Assembly: GCA_964653655.1 (NCBI GenBank)
Contig: CAZZHG010000016.1
Span: forward strand, 1 to 64,000
Reading direction: 5' to 3'
DNA from: CAZZHG01 sp964653655
GTDB taxonomy: Bacteria; Bdellovibrionota; FAC87; UBA2466
DNA: 64,000 nucleotides
The translations under genes were made by a program, and so were the position numbers. Each line of letters opens with the position of its first letter. The stretch's first letter is position 1. Under the pieces are notes generated by a model that was not told the origin of the DNA, did no database searches, and worked only from the letters and a program-made list of their open reading frames with translations. Positions 1 through 8,153 of the stretch are shown piece after piece.

Positions 1-849
1 CGTTGCTGCTCGAGTTCGTGCTCGGCGTGGCGGTGTTGCCGGGCGGGGTCGGGGCGACCTCGCGGATCTCCGCCTCGGTGTGGTTGCTGAGGACCTTGAC
101 GATCGGGAGGGTCGCGTTCTCGTCGTGGAGTCGCTACCTCGTCCGCCGGGAGCGCCCGCGAACCCAGGCGCACCCGCGATGCCGGTGCCGCCGTCCTGTC
201 CGTCGGTGATCACTTCCAGCTCGCCGAGAGCGGTATTGGCCTTCAAACGAAGGGAAGGGGCCGAACGCCCATTCACGCCGGGGGCCGCCGCTCCGTCGCC
301 CGCCGCTCCGGGCGCGAGCGCGCGAAGGCGCGCGCCCGGTTCCGCAATCAGGGAATGAACCCGGATCGTGAGAGTCTCTCCGCGCGGGCGGAGCTCCGCG
401 TTCTTTCTCCAGAAGAGGCGGTTCACCCCGAGAATGTCGTCGGTTTCTTCGATGCCCGACACTTCCCGATCGTGCGGGACGGTGATCTTCGTCGTCATGC
501 GAAGGGGAGCGTCCGTCGGGCTGTCGTTCGTGAGGGTGTACTCGTAGGTTTCTCCCGGGGTCGGAGCCTCGTCGATGAATTCGCGGCTTTCCGGATCGCG
601 GACCGCGAAAGTCTCGGGGCGCACTCCTCCGTGGCGGGTTATCCACCAGCCCCGCCCGACCGAAGCCGCTTCCCAAACGAGAGCCACCTGGTAGTGGTTC
701 GGTTCGGGAAGCGCCCGGATCTCCCCCCGGAAATTTCCGGAAGCCGGCTGAGTAACGACGGGCGCCGCCGACGCGGGGGGTTCGGGCGGGGAAGACTGAC
801 GGCCGCAAGCGGCGAGAAGAGCGATCAAACCAAATACGATCGGATGCAT
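1..849 (-). CDS. Lipoprotein with collagen-like Gly-X-Y segment, truncated by window edge, apparent frameshift
   Basis: Translating leftward from ATG at 849 (GGAGG about 7 bases upstream) gives a lipoprotein signal with the lipobox LLAAC and a soluble domain of about 190 residues. This is followed by eight consecutive Gly-X-Y triplets (GQD GGT GIA GAP and so on) near residues 214-237. At about position 131 the protein-like frame changes: the first frame becomes Arg/Ser/Pro-rich, while a neighbouring frame continues as HDENATLPIVKVLSNHTEAE. That second frame has an in-frame TAG just upstream, so the switch falls within a few bases of 131-135. The gene runs off the left edge. The family is not recognised. 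Either a real frameshift or a one-base sequence error would explain the pattern. Its leftward frame overlaps longer but arginine-rich open frames, which I treat as shadows. Confidence 0.6.
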   Translation of the reverse strand, partial: MHPIVFGLIALLAACGRQSSPPEPPASAAPVVTQPASGNFRGEIRALPEPNHYQVALVWEAASVGRGWWITRHGGVRPETFAVRDPESREFIDEAPTPGETYEYTLTNDSPTDAPLRMTTKITVPHDREVSGIEETDDILGVNRLFWRKNAELRPRGETLTIRVHSLIAEPGARLRALAPGAAGDGAAAPGVNGRSAPSLRLKANTALGELEVITDGQDGGTGIAGAPGFAGAPGGRGSDSTTRTRPSRSSRSSATTPRRRSARSPRPRPATPPRRARTRAAT

Positions 850-1086
850 GAGAACCTCCGTGCCCCGGCAGGAGCATGGGCCGTGCCATTCAATCCGTGC
901 GAGGGAACTCGCAGCGCAGTCCGAAAACACGACCCGCCGGGCCAACTTCCGAAACCGCTCGGGCTGGACGCGTGGCGCATCCGAAGCCATTCCCGCTTCT
1001 TAGCGGAAGGCGTTAAGCCAGGTCCTGGATCTCCCGAAACCAGAGCGAGGCCCTCTCCAAGGACTGGATAGGCCCGGCATTCACGG

Positions 1087-2568
1087 ATGAAACGCCTTCT
1101 CTCCCCCTTTCTTTTCCTATTTCTATTTTTGGGCGCCGTCGCGCGCGCCGAAGACGGTCCCGGCAAGGTCATTCAGTTTCTCAACGATCCGGAAGAAAAC
1201 GGCGTGGGCTGGATGCTCACCGAAAGTCTGCTCCAGCTGAACCCGCGCCTCAGCGCCGGCGGAGAGTGGGTAATCCGCTTCGACGCGGAAGTGTTCGAGC
1301 AAGTCACCGGAAAAGTCGCGGGGCCCGGTTACCGCCACAAGAAGATCCAGTTGTCGAAGCGCTCGGGCTCGCTCTACTTGCTCGTCGAAGCGGACGGCAA
1401 CGGAGGGACGGTCGCGCCCTACATTTTCCGCACGAGCGATTTCGGCCAAACCTGGGAATACTCGAAGAGCGCGCCCGAGGCGCCCAAAGTGGCGAGGGCC
1501 GCGCCGCCCCCGCCGCCGCCGAGGAAGCGGGGCAAGGAAGTGGATCTCCGGGCGATGGCCAGCGAGACGCCCCCGAAGGGAAATCCCCACGGCGCTCCGC
1601 CGGAAGTGGGCGCGCCCGTTTTCAAGGTGCTCTTCGATCTGCTGTTGCAGATCCGGCCCGGCGCGAACCCGCTGACCTTCGACAATTATCACACGCTGCT
1701 TCTCTTCGACATCATCCCGCGCCCGGAGCTGCACTTCTCGTTCGAAGTGTCACCGTCCCCGCGCTACTACGAATTGAAGTACAAGATCAGCGAGAAGGTC
1801 GCGGTCCGCGGCGGACGCATCTGGATTCCGTTCGATCGGATGAGTCCCCACAACACGTTCGGCGGGTTCGTGAATACGAGCATCCTTCGGCAGCCGGGGA
1901 CGGCGGCGTTTCTGCCGGACCTTTGGACCGATCTGGGACTTGGGGTCGACTGGAAAATCGCCGACAACCCCGGCTTCGCCTTCAACCTGCAGTTCTACGT
2001 AGTGAACGGATTTCGGGACGGCGGAAGCGATCCCGCGGGAGAAGTGGGCACGCGCTACCCGAACTTCGAAAACGCTCCGAGCCAGGACACGAACGGCGAC
2101 AAGGCGATGGGGCTGAGGTTGTCCGGAAACATCGGCGGAAAATTCGGCTTCGGTGGCTCCGTCTACTCGGGCCGCTATACGAATCAGTCCGACGTCTCGA
2201 GACGTATCACACTGCTTGGAGCCGACGCCCAGTTCACGCCCGTGCCGGGAACCTCCGTCGCGGCGGGATATCTATACGGCAACGTGGGCCTGCCTTCGGG
2301 CGCGACCGCGAGCTCGTTCGTCCGGGGAGGTTTCTACGCGGAGTTCAGTCAGCGCTTCCTGGAAAAATGGCGGATCGTGCTACGGGGAGGCGCCTCCCAG
2401 AACGACAACCGCGCGCAGGATCCTTCCGACCAGACCATCGTCGGGGGCGCGCTAATCTATGATTTGGGATTGGTGCGGCTCTCGTTCCAATACTTCCGCG
2501 ACGTGCTCAATGTCGCCGGTAAAACCGTCCACGAGTACACCGCGCTTCGCGCGGTCGCGATGTTCTAA
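1087..2568 (+). CDS. Putative outer-membrane beta-barrel protein, 493 aa (paralogue of 19769-21250)
   Basis: A hydrophobic signal peptide (residues 1-21, cleavage after ARA) precedes an exported domain. Residues about 130-175 are Ala/Pro/Arg-rich and look like a linker. The C-terminal 320 residues alternate aromatic and polar positions as in a transmembrane barrel and end in an aromatic residue (VAMF). The protein aligns by eye over its whole length with the 493-residue product encoded at 19769-21250; shared blocks include DNYHT, FSFE.SP.PR, DDM/DRM.PHN.FGG and FLPD.W.DLG. Both N-terminal domains read like a carbohydrate-binding or sensor fold, but I do not recognise one. Substrate and transport role are unknown. 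It converges with the cytochrome gene at 2576, seven bases away. Confidence 0.75.
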   Translation: MKRLLSPFLFLFLFLGAVARAEDGPGKVIQFLNDPEENGVGWMLTESLLQLNPRLSAGGEWVIRFDAEVFEQVTGKVAGPGYRHKKIQLSKRSGSLYLLVEADGNGGTVAPYIFRTSDFGQTWEYSKSAPEAPKVARAAPPPPPPRKRGKEVDLRAMASETPPKGNPHGAPPEVGAPVFKVLFDLLLQIRPGANPLTFDNYHTLLLFDIIPRPELHFSFEVSPSPRYYELKYKISEKVAVRGGRIWIPFDRMSPHNTFGGFVNTSILRQPGTAAFLPDLWTDLGLGVDWKIADNPGFAFNLQFYVVNGFRDGGSDPAGEVGTRYPNFENAPSQDTNGDKAMGLRLSGNIGGKFGFGGSVYSGRYTNQSDVSRRITLLGADAQFTPVPGTSVAAGYLYGNVGLPSGATASSFVRGGFYAEFSQRFLEKWRIVLRGGASQNDNRAQDPSDQTIVGGALIYDLGLVRLSFQYFRDVLNVAGKTVHEYTALRAVAMF

Positions 2569-2575
2569 GGAAAAT

Positions 2576-3748
2576 TCAGCGTTCGGAATCGATCCACTCG
2601 ATGAACTTCGAGTAGTCGCCGGCAATCGTTCCGTGCCCGTTCGCGCCCGTCGCGGGATTGCGTACGATCGGAGATTGCTCGGCCGCCGCGCGGTTGATGC
2701 GGGGAAGTACCCGGCGGCAGACGTCCTCGATGGTTTCGCCGGTGGAAATCGTGAAGTTCGCGGCCCGCACGTGGCCCGCCGTGTGGCAACCCGTGCAGTT
2801 TCTCGTGAGCGCGAGTCCCGCGGCCGGAGCGTAAACGAGGTCGCGGAAGCCAGTGGGGTTCTTGCAGTTCACGGCGGCAGTCGCTTGCAGAACACCGAAG
2901 GAAAGAATGAGCGTGTCGCCGGACGCTTTGTCTTGCGGAATCGGGTCCGTGACGAGCGCCGACAAGAGCGGCGAGGTCGCGGCCGAAGCCGAAGCGCCCA
3001 CCGACGTGTCGATCGAGTGGTACGTCACGAAAACCGATTTGGCGGCATCGTTCACCGAAATTCCCATGTCCTTGAGATAAACCGCAGAAGCGCCGGCCGG
3101 AATGTAGAGGCGCGGGCGGCGGATGCGGTAGGAGCCGCTGTCCACTTCACCGCGCTCCGTGTAGCGCTGAATTTCGAGGTACATCGTCGCCGTCACTCCC
3201 GGCACCGGGATGGTGACCGTGGTGAAGTCGGCTGTGCCGAGGCCTTGGCTGACCGGAAGATTCGCCGGCACCGGCACGGCCACCGCAATCACGGTGCGGG
3301 GATTTTCAAAGCTTTCACCGGCGGCGGGGGCGGGAGTGGGGGAAGCGCCGGGGCCGCATTCCTGCTTCGCGATTTCACTGTCGGCGGCCTTCCAGCTCTG
3401 GAGAGAGGCAATCATGTCCTGGCCGCGGCTGTCGCAGGCCTGGCCGCAGTGGCCGTCATTCGCTTTGCGAACCAGGCGGGAACGTTCGATCTGGTCGAAA
3501 TCGACGACGGTGCGCGCCTGCTCGTATGCGCGGCGCAAAGTGGGGGAGGCGAAGAGCGGGGTCTTCACCGACCCGTGGCAGGAAACGCAAGTTTGGTTGA
3601 GCACCGGATAAACGGTGGTTTGGAAGGCCTTGAGGGCGGCCGTCGACTGGCACGACTTCACGTACTGCACGGGCTCCTTCTGGAGGGCGCAGCCGGTGAG
3701 CAGCATCACCAGTAGAAGCGTCTGAGATTTCCAGTTGCCGAAAGACAC
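2576..3748 (-). CDS. Di-haem c-type cytochrome lipoprotein
   Basis: The signal peptide ends in lipobox LLTGC (Cys20), so the product should be a lipid-anchored periplasmic protein. Two haem c attachment motifs are visible: CVSCH at residues 54-58, preceded by the typical YPVLNQT segment, and CTGCH at 318-322. Between them lies a 250-residue domain without haem motifs. The C-terminus (GDYSKFIEWIDSE) resembles the helical end of planctomycete-type cytochrome domains. It is the last gene of the leftward group, 28 bases after the DUF1501-like Tat protein. The inference is an electron-transfer partner of that protein and of the cytochrome encoded at 6028. Electron donor and acceptor cannot be told from sequence. 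Confidence 0.75.
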   Translation of the reverse strand: MSFGNWKSQTLLLVMLLTGCALQKEPVQYVKSCQSTAALKAFQTTVYPVLNQTCVSCHGSVKTPLFASPTLRRAYEQARTVVDFDQIERSRLVRKANDGHCGQACDSRGQDMIASLQSWKAADSEIAKQECGPGASPTPAPAAGESFENPRTVIAVAVPVPANLPVSQGLGTADFTTVTIPVPGVTATMYLEIQRYTERGEVDSGSYRIRRPRLYIPAGASAVYLKDMGISVNDAAKSVFVTYHSIDTSVGASASAATSPLLSALVTDPIPQDKASGDTLILSFGVLQATAAVNCKNPTGFRDLVYAPAAGLALTRNCTGCHTAGHVRAANFTISTGETIEDVCRRVLPRINRAAAEQSPIVRNPATGANGHGTIAGDYSKFIEWIDSER

Positions 3749-3776
3749 GTTGCAATCGTCCTTGTGCGTTTCTCTA

Positions 3777-5159
3777 TCAGCCGAAGAGCAGGACCTGGTC
3801 CAGCTCGCTCGCGCTGAAGATGTTGGCGCCGTACCGGGAGAATTCCCCCAGACGGCCGATGACGTTCAAGTAGTTGGCTAAAACCGCGTAGGCGACCTTC
3901 GACTCGTCGGTGCCGATGATCGACTTGATGGAGGCGACTTCGCCGTCCGTGTAGGAGCCCACCTGCAAACGGGGCTGCGGGCGCGGGCCCGCGGGGTCGT
4001 AGACGCCGAGGACCGTGAGACTGCGGTCGCCGGAATCCGTGAAGCCCCGGTAACCGGAGGCCGTGTTGCCGAAAACCGTTCCGCCGTCGGTGAGCATCTG
4101 GATCATGACGGGCACGCCCGAGCGGTGAGCGAGCTCGAACACGCGGCCCGCTTCGCGGCCGGCTTCCTTGTCGCGCTCGAGGTCGGTGACACTCTCGTCG
4201 AAACCGCTCACGTGGTAATCGTATCCGCCGCGGAACAAGCAGCCGGGGCCCGAGATGCGTTTAACCGCCGCGAAGGCGATGGTCGCGCGGATTACGGCGG
4301 GGTCGTTTTTCGCCGTCGCGGGCGTGATTCCGAAAATGGCTTGGCAGGCGGCGTCCTGGCGGACGTCGAGGCCGAGGCTCTGGGAAGCAACCGACACGTT
4401 CTGGTCGGCGGACTCCTTGAGACGCTCGATGAATTCCTTGCCGCCGAGGCGGTTATTGTATCGGGCGCCTTGCGCTTCGATGAGCGAGCGCACCGCTTTC
4501 GCCCACGCCTGCTGCGACGGGGCGGAGCCGAGCGGACCCTGAATCTTGAGAGCGGCGCCCAGCGAGTCGCTGCTCTCGATGACGAGAGGGCGAAGCGAGC
4601 TCACCGCGTTCGGCGTTCCGGAGTAGCCGCCCGAGGAAGAGGGACGGGCGCCGACGCCGAGGGGAATCTGATTGCCTTTGCAAAGCTCGGAAACGAGGAC
4701 GAGGGCCGAGTGGCGGTTCGTCGTCGTGTCGTCCGTGCTCTTGTGGCAAAAACTTCCGAACCGCACCTTGGCGCGGGCTGCCGCCGAGCACGTTTCGAGA
4801 AAGCCGGCGAGGAAGGGGCTCGTCGAGGGCATCGGCAAACCGTAGTCGCGGTTGACCGCGATGTTCGCGCTCGCCGTCGTGCCGAGACCGAGCGTGAAGT
4901 AGCTCTTCAGGCGATCGTCCGGCGCGTTTTTGCCGACCAAAAAATTTCTGGGGAACGCGATGCCGCCGGCAAGATCGAGAACCATGAAGCCGGGAAGGTC
5001 GCCGGCCGCGGCGTAAGCGTTGTTCGAGCGGAAAAACATGTCGAAGAGGGTGGGCGCCATCATGACGCCCGCGGCTTCGATGAGACCGGCGGCGAGAAAC
5101 TCGCGGCGGGTAATCGGCTTACCGTGATTTTTGACTTCTTGAAGCTTCTTCATCGGCAC
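3777..5159 (-). CDS. Tat-exported DUF1501-like protein
   Basis: The N-terminus carries a twin-arginine motif (TRREFLAAG, Arg18-Arg19) followed by a hydrophobic stretch and a cleavage-like NAYAAAG, so export in folded form by Tat is expected. The remaining 410 residues resemble the DUF1501/DUF1552 proteins that are typically encoded beside planctomycete-type cytochrome genes. Support comes from overall layout, Tat signal and context rather than from a catalytic motif. Segments such as GCLFRGGYDYH and LTDGGTVFGNT recall the metal-dependent alkaline-phosphatase-like fold of that family. Neighbours are the di-haem lipoprotein downstream and, upstream, a 246-bp gap holding palindromes. The Tat translocon itself is encoded at 12232-13486. 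Confidence 0.65.
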   Translation of the reverse strand: MPMKKLQEVKNHGKPITRREFLAAGLIEAAGVMMAPTLFDMFFRSNNAYAAAGDLPGFMVLDLAGGIAFPRNFLVGKNAPDDRLKSYFTLGLGTTASANIAVNRDYGLPMPSTSPFLAGFLETCSAAARAKVRFGSFCHKSTDDTTTNRHSALVLVSELCKGNQIPLGVGARPSSSGGYSGTPNAVSSLRPLVIESSDSLGAALKIQGPLGSAPSQQAWAKAVRSLIEAQGARYNNRLGGKEFIERLKESADQNVSVASQSLGLDVRQDAACQAIFGITPATAKNDPAVIRATIAFAAVKRISGPGCLFRGGYDYHVSGFDESVTDLERDKEAGREAGRVFELAHRSGVPVMIQMLTDGGTVFGNTASGYRGFTDSGDRSLTVLGVYDPAGPRPQPRLQVGSYTDGEVASIKSIIGTDESKVAYAVLANYLNVIGRLGEFSRYGANIFSASELDQVLLFG

Positions 5160-5274
5160 ACGCGGTTTCGGGAGTTTCGGGTGCCGGAATTTATGAGGGG
5201 GTCGGGATGAAGCGTCTGGGTGGTGGCTGAGCCTACATAGAGCACGGCGCGTGCCACGGAGTCGTGCGGGCGGG

Positions 5275-5326
5275 TTGTATACAAATCGTCTAAGGCCTGG
5301 CCGGCGAGAATACGGGGGTGTATACA
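5275..5326. promoter_or_regulatory. Two TGTATACA palindromes upstream of the DUF1501-like gene
   Basis: TTGTATACAA (5275-5284) and TGTATACA (5319-5326) are perfect palindromes 35 bases apart in an otherwise GC-rich gap, 116-167 bases upstream of the start at 5159. The same octamer recurs upstream of other genes at 7994-8003 and 18493-18500. They look like operator sites; GntR-type regulators often use such TGTATACA cores, but no regulator gene is adjacent, so the binding protein is unknown. An overlap with a -10 element (TATACA) is an alternative reading. Confidence 0.4.
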
Positions 5327-5344
5327 GGGCCTGATTTCAGCTAC

Positions 5345-5386
5345 TTAGGGTGTCAGCGGCCTGTCACCCCCTAGAATACACCCTAA
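5345..5386. repeat. Inverted repeat TTAGGGTGT / ACACCCTAA
   Basis: Perfect nine-base arms at 5345-5353 and 5378-5386 are separated by 24 bases that themselves hold GTCACCCCCTAG. The structure sits 20 bases past the stop of the lipoprotein gene at 5406 and upstream of the Tat protein gene. No T-tract follows on either strand, so it is not a classical terminator. It could form an mRNA 3' stem-loop or be an operator. Confidence 0.35.
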
Positions 5387-5405
5387 CCCTTTGATTCCTG
5401 GTTCC

Positions 5406-6023
5406 TTATTGAGTGATGGCGTCGGGGCTAGCGAAGACCGCGCTGCAGGCTAAGTTGAGCGCGTGGGAAGCGGGCGAAGAGGGAATCGTCGTCGCGGTGC
5501 CGTTGGCGCCCGTCGGCGCGGACGCTTCGCCTTCCACGAGAGCGGTGTCGATGGCGGCCGCCTCTTGCGGGCTCGGCGCGCGGTCGAGAGCGAGCTTGAA
5601 AAGGTCCTGAACCGCCTCGGAGCGGGCCGCGGGGGAAAGCCGCGAAGCCGGCGACGAAAGGTCCGCGCTCTTGAAATATCGACGAGAAACCGAGGGAATC
5701 AACCCTTCGCGGTTCACAACTACCGAGCAAAAACGAAAACCGAAAGTGCCCTGCGCGACCAGCATCGGTCCACTGGCCCCTTGGGAATCGCCGTCGGCGG
5801 ACAGAAGTCCCGCGATGGAATCGAGCACCGAAGCCGGCGCCTTGATGCCCACGGCCGCTTCGCGCGTGGCCAGAGCCTGGCGAAAATTCTGAAGGCCCAC
5901 GGGGGCTTGCTTAGCGAGCGCCTGCGTACCGTCGAGGATCGCGGGCCGTTGCACGACCTTTTGCTCGAGCGAGCACGCCGCTAAAAACAGAAGGGGCAGA
6001 AGTTGTAGAGCACGTAGTTTCAT
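5406..6023 (-). CDS. Lipoprotein of unknown function
   Basis: I choose ATG at 6023, which gives MKLRALQLLPLLFLAACS with lipobox LAAC; longer in-frame starts would place 15 arginine-rich residues before the signal. The mature part of about 187 residues is alanine-rich and helical, with a segment (PAARSEAVQDLFKLALDRAPS) typical of the helical region found near the DUF1592/DUF1588 cytochrome proteins. It starts four bases after the stop of the cytochrome gene at 6028, so the two are almost certainly co-transcribed and perhaps form one complex. No haem motif is present. Family not recognised. Confidence 0.65.
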   Translation of the reverse strand: MKLRALQLLPLLFLAACSLEQKVVQRPAILDGTQALAKQAPVGLQNFRQALATREAAVGIKAPASVLDSIAGLLSADGDSQGASGPMLVAQGTFGFRFCSVVVNREGLIPSVSRRYFKSADLSSPASRLSPAARSEAVQDLFKLALDRAPSPQEAAAIDTALVEGEASAPTGANGTATTIPSSPASHALNLACSAVFASPDAITQ

Positions 6024-6027
6024 TTTG

Positions 6028-7224
6028 TTACCTGTCCAAGCACTTCGGCAGAGCCGCCGCCGCGCCAAACAGCTTTCTCAAGTTGTATCCGTTGTCCTCG
6101 AAATCCTGGGCGAGGCTTTCGATCTGGCTGCCCGCCGCTTCCAGCTGATCTTTCTGAACGGCGGTCAGGCGATCCACCGCGTAGTCCACGTTGATGCAGA
6201 GCTGGGAATAGGTCCGTTGAGCCATGCAGCGCGAGAAGCCGCGGCTGTTGGCGACCATCCGTCCGAACTCGGCGACGCCGCGGCCGCTTACCGGGCCGCG
6301 CCAGCCGAGAGACTCGTTCGCGCCGTAAACGGCGTGGTTCACGAAACTGTCGTCGGTCGTCACGTAACCGGCCGGGTAGTTGCCCGCGTTCTGGAGCATC
6401 TTCGGGTGCGGAGAGGTGCGGCTGTCAATCACGCCCGCTTCCTTCGTCATGGCGTCCGTGAAACTGAAGTTCAAATTGGCGAAGGCGCCCGCGAAGCCGT
6501 CGAGGATGCCGTGGCAGCCGGCGCACTTGTTGTTGAAGACGGAGGTGTTGCCGCCCGGCGCGCGGTCGACATCCTGGCGGATGCGGTCGCGGGGAGTGTT
6601 GAGATCGGCGATGTCGTTCATCGACTTGCACATGAATTCGCGCATCGTGAACTCCGCGAGGCGGCGGCTCGTGCCGGCGAACGCGTGGTTCTTCAGCCAA
6701 GTCCAGGAAGTCAGAAGGCCCGCGCCGCTGACGCCGGCCCGCTGGGGGCTCTGTCGCGCGAGGTGTGTGCGGAGCGGAAGCCGCGAGGCTTCCAGAAAGG
6801 CATAGTGGGCGTTTGTCGACGATATGTCGGCCGGAATGCCGGGCACGTTGGCGCCGACGTAGATCGCATCCGCGTAAAGAAGCTCGCGCGCATCGCGCCC
6901 GTCGGCGGCGGTACCCACCACGGTCGCGATGAAATCGTTCATCGGCGTGCGCTGAAACTCGTCGCGGTTCGAAAGATGGCTCGCCCAGTGGACGAGCGTC
7001 ACATCGTAAAAATTGTCGTCGGCGGTGGCGAGGTCGGCGGCGCCGCGGATGTTGCCGGAGGAGATCAGCTGCACCATGTACGGGAGCCGGACGTCGTCGC
7101 TGCGAAGCGGAACTCCGGTGAGGGTACGGAACAACGTCTTCGCCTGTTGAGTGGCGTCGCCGCCGAAACAGGCGGAGGCGGCGAGTAGTCCGAGGAGCGT
7201 GAGTTTTAGAAAAGTAGAAGGCAT
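6028..7224 (-). CDS. Mono-haem c-type cytochrome protein, planctomycete-cytochrome-like
   Basis: The N-terminus is hydrophobic with a possible lipobox (SAC, Cys19). One haem c motif, CAGCH, lies at residues 234-238 and is followed by GILDGFAGAFANLNF. The helical region before it (TMREFMCKSMNDIADLNTPRDRIRQDVD) and the SFVNHAVYG and GVAEFGRMV segments resemble the DUF1592/DUF1588-type proteins that accompany DUF1501/DUF1552 partners. It is first in a leftward group with the lipoprotein at 5406, the Tat protein at 3777 and the di-haem lipoprotein at 2576. The inferred role is periplasmic electron transfer or oxidation of an unknown substrate. Confidence 0.65.
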   Translation of the reverse strand: MPSTFLKLTLLGLLAASACFGGDATQQAKTLFRTLTGVPLRSDDVRLPYMVQLISSGNIRGAADLATADDNFYDVTLVHWASHLSNRDEFQRTPMNDFIATVVGTAADGRDARELLYADAIYVGANVPGIPADISSTNAHYAFLEASRLPLRTHLARQSPQRAGVSGAGLLTSWTWLKNHAFAGTSRRLAEFTMREFMCKSMNDIADLNTPRDRIRQDVDRAPGGNTSVFNNKCAGCHGILDGFAGAFANLNFSFTDAMTKEAGVIDSRTSPHPKMLQNAGNYPAGYVTTDDSFVNHAVYGANESLGWRGPVSGRGVAEFGRMVANSRGFSRCMAQRTYSQLCINVDYAVDRLTAVQKDQLEAAGSQIESLAQDFEDNGYNLRKLFGAAAALPKCLDR

Positions 7225-7330
7225 TCGGTTACGGCTTTGGTCCTCGTCCGATTGCCTGATGTAAGTCCTGGGTGATGCGAGGGGATGCGGATGCGCTTGC
7301 GGGTTTGTAGAGCAAGGGCGGTGCCAACCG

Positions 7331-7340
7331 ACGGTATACG
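7331..7340. promoter_or_regulatory. GTATAC palindrome core upstream of the cytochrome gene
   Basis: CGGTATACG lies about 110 bases upstream of the start at 7224. It shares the six-base core of the TGTATACA sites at 5275, 5319, 7994 and 18493 but not the flanking T/A, so it is a weaker member of the set. Confidence 0.2.
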
Positions 7341-7420
7341 GACTAACGGCTGGAATTTCCGCGCGGAAGGAAAAGCGCCGAGGCTACGGGGTGTGCGAAT
7401 GTTTCACACGTCGCGCGCTT

Positions 7421-7447
7421 CAAAAATAAATTCGCGAGGAGTTCGCG
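7421..7447 (-). terminator. Rho-independent terminator for the 7453-7839 gene
   Basis: Read leftward, a CGCGA-ACTCC-TCGCG hairpin is followed at once by AATTTATTTTTG. It begins six bases past the stop of the leftward gene at 7453, in the correct orientation. Confidence 0.6.
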
Positions 7448-7452
7448 GATAG

Positions 7453-7839
7453 TTACGGTGTCTCGGCTGTTGCCACCTGGGGCCGCAGGCTTTCGACAAT
7501 CGTGGGCTCCAGGCTCGTTTCAGGCAGGGCGAGCAAACGCGCGCGATCGATTCCGTAGGCGGCGGAAAGTATCGACAGGAACTCCGAGCGATCGAGGCGA
7601 TAGACCTGGACACCGCTCAGCTCTTTTCTCTCGCCGATGATCCGCTTCACTTCCTTCACGGCCGCGCGGTTTTTCGGATTCACGAAGCCGACGTTGAGAA
7701 GCGTGGAAGATCGGAACGGCCACCAGCCACGCTTCGTGCCCAGGGGGAGCGCGCCCAGCTTCAGGATAGTGTCCAGGCCCAGCAGATCCTTGGTCGCCGC
7801 CGGGAAATAGGAGGGGTTAAGGTGAAAAAATTCGACCAC
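7453..7839 (-). CDS. Small stand-alone MshEN / GspE-N-like domain protein
   Basis: The 128-residue product has no signal peptide and reads like the N-terminal domain of type II secretion and type IV pilus ATPases: ALPLG, then LNVGFVNPKN (the 'A.aDP.n' position), a helix AAVKEVKRIIG, then GVQVYRLDRSEFLSILSAAYG. That domain binds c-di-GMP in some proteins. No ATPase domain follows; the gene ends with a terminator at 7421. It is transcribed alone, leftward, away from the flavoprotein gene at 8154. The assignment rests on pattern recognition only; a regulatory or pilus-related role is inference. Confidence 0.5.
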   Translation of the reverse strand: MVEFFHLNPSYFPAATKDLLGLDTILKLGALPLGTKRGWWPFRSSTLLNVGFVNPKNRAAVKEVKRIIGERKELSGVQVYRLDRSEFLSILSAAYGIDRARLLALPETSLEPTIVESLRPQVATAETP

Positions 7840-8153
7840 TTAAAAAGTCTACCGGCCTACCCGGATCGGCGCAACGGCCCAATTGGCGAGCCCGTGGACG
7901 CCTTTTCCCCGGTGGTTTCCGGCACATGGGTTTTCTGCCCAAAACCAGTGACCGGAAGATCGGCAAAACTCTCCTGATTCCGGGGTGCTAGCCCTGTATA
8001 CAGCCCGTGGCCGCGGAGCCAGTCGCCAGGCTCACTTACGCAATTGTGAAGGGTGGGGCGGCGGGCTGGCACCGGGGTTGCTCTATTTAGCCTCGACGCT
8101 TCCCCATCCTCACCTGAGATTTCCGCACAACGAAGCCCGGAGCCCGAAGCCCA
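7840..8153. promoter_or_regulatory. Divergent intergenic region with CTGTATACAG palindrome
   Basis: This 314-bp gap separates the leftward MshEN-like gene from the rightward redox module. The one clear signal is CTGTATACAG at 7994-8003, a perfect ten-base palindrome about 150 bases upstream of the flavoprotein start, with the octamer seen at 5275, 5319 and 18493. I see no further gene. Confidence 0.4.

Noticed and set aside
134..889. 251-codon arginine-rich frame on the minus strand
   Set aside because: Arg/Ser/Pro-rich composition of a shadow frame; the lipoprotein starting at 849 in another leftward frame has a ribosome site and a proper signal.
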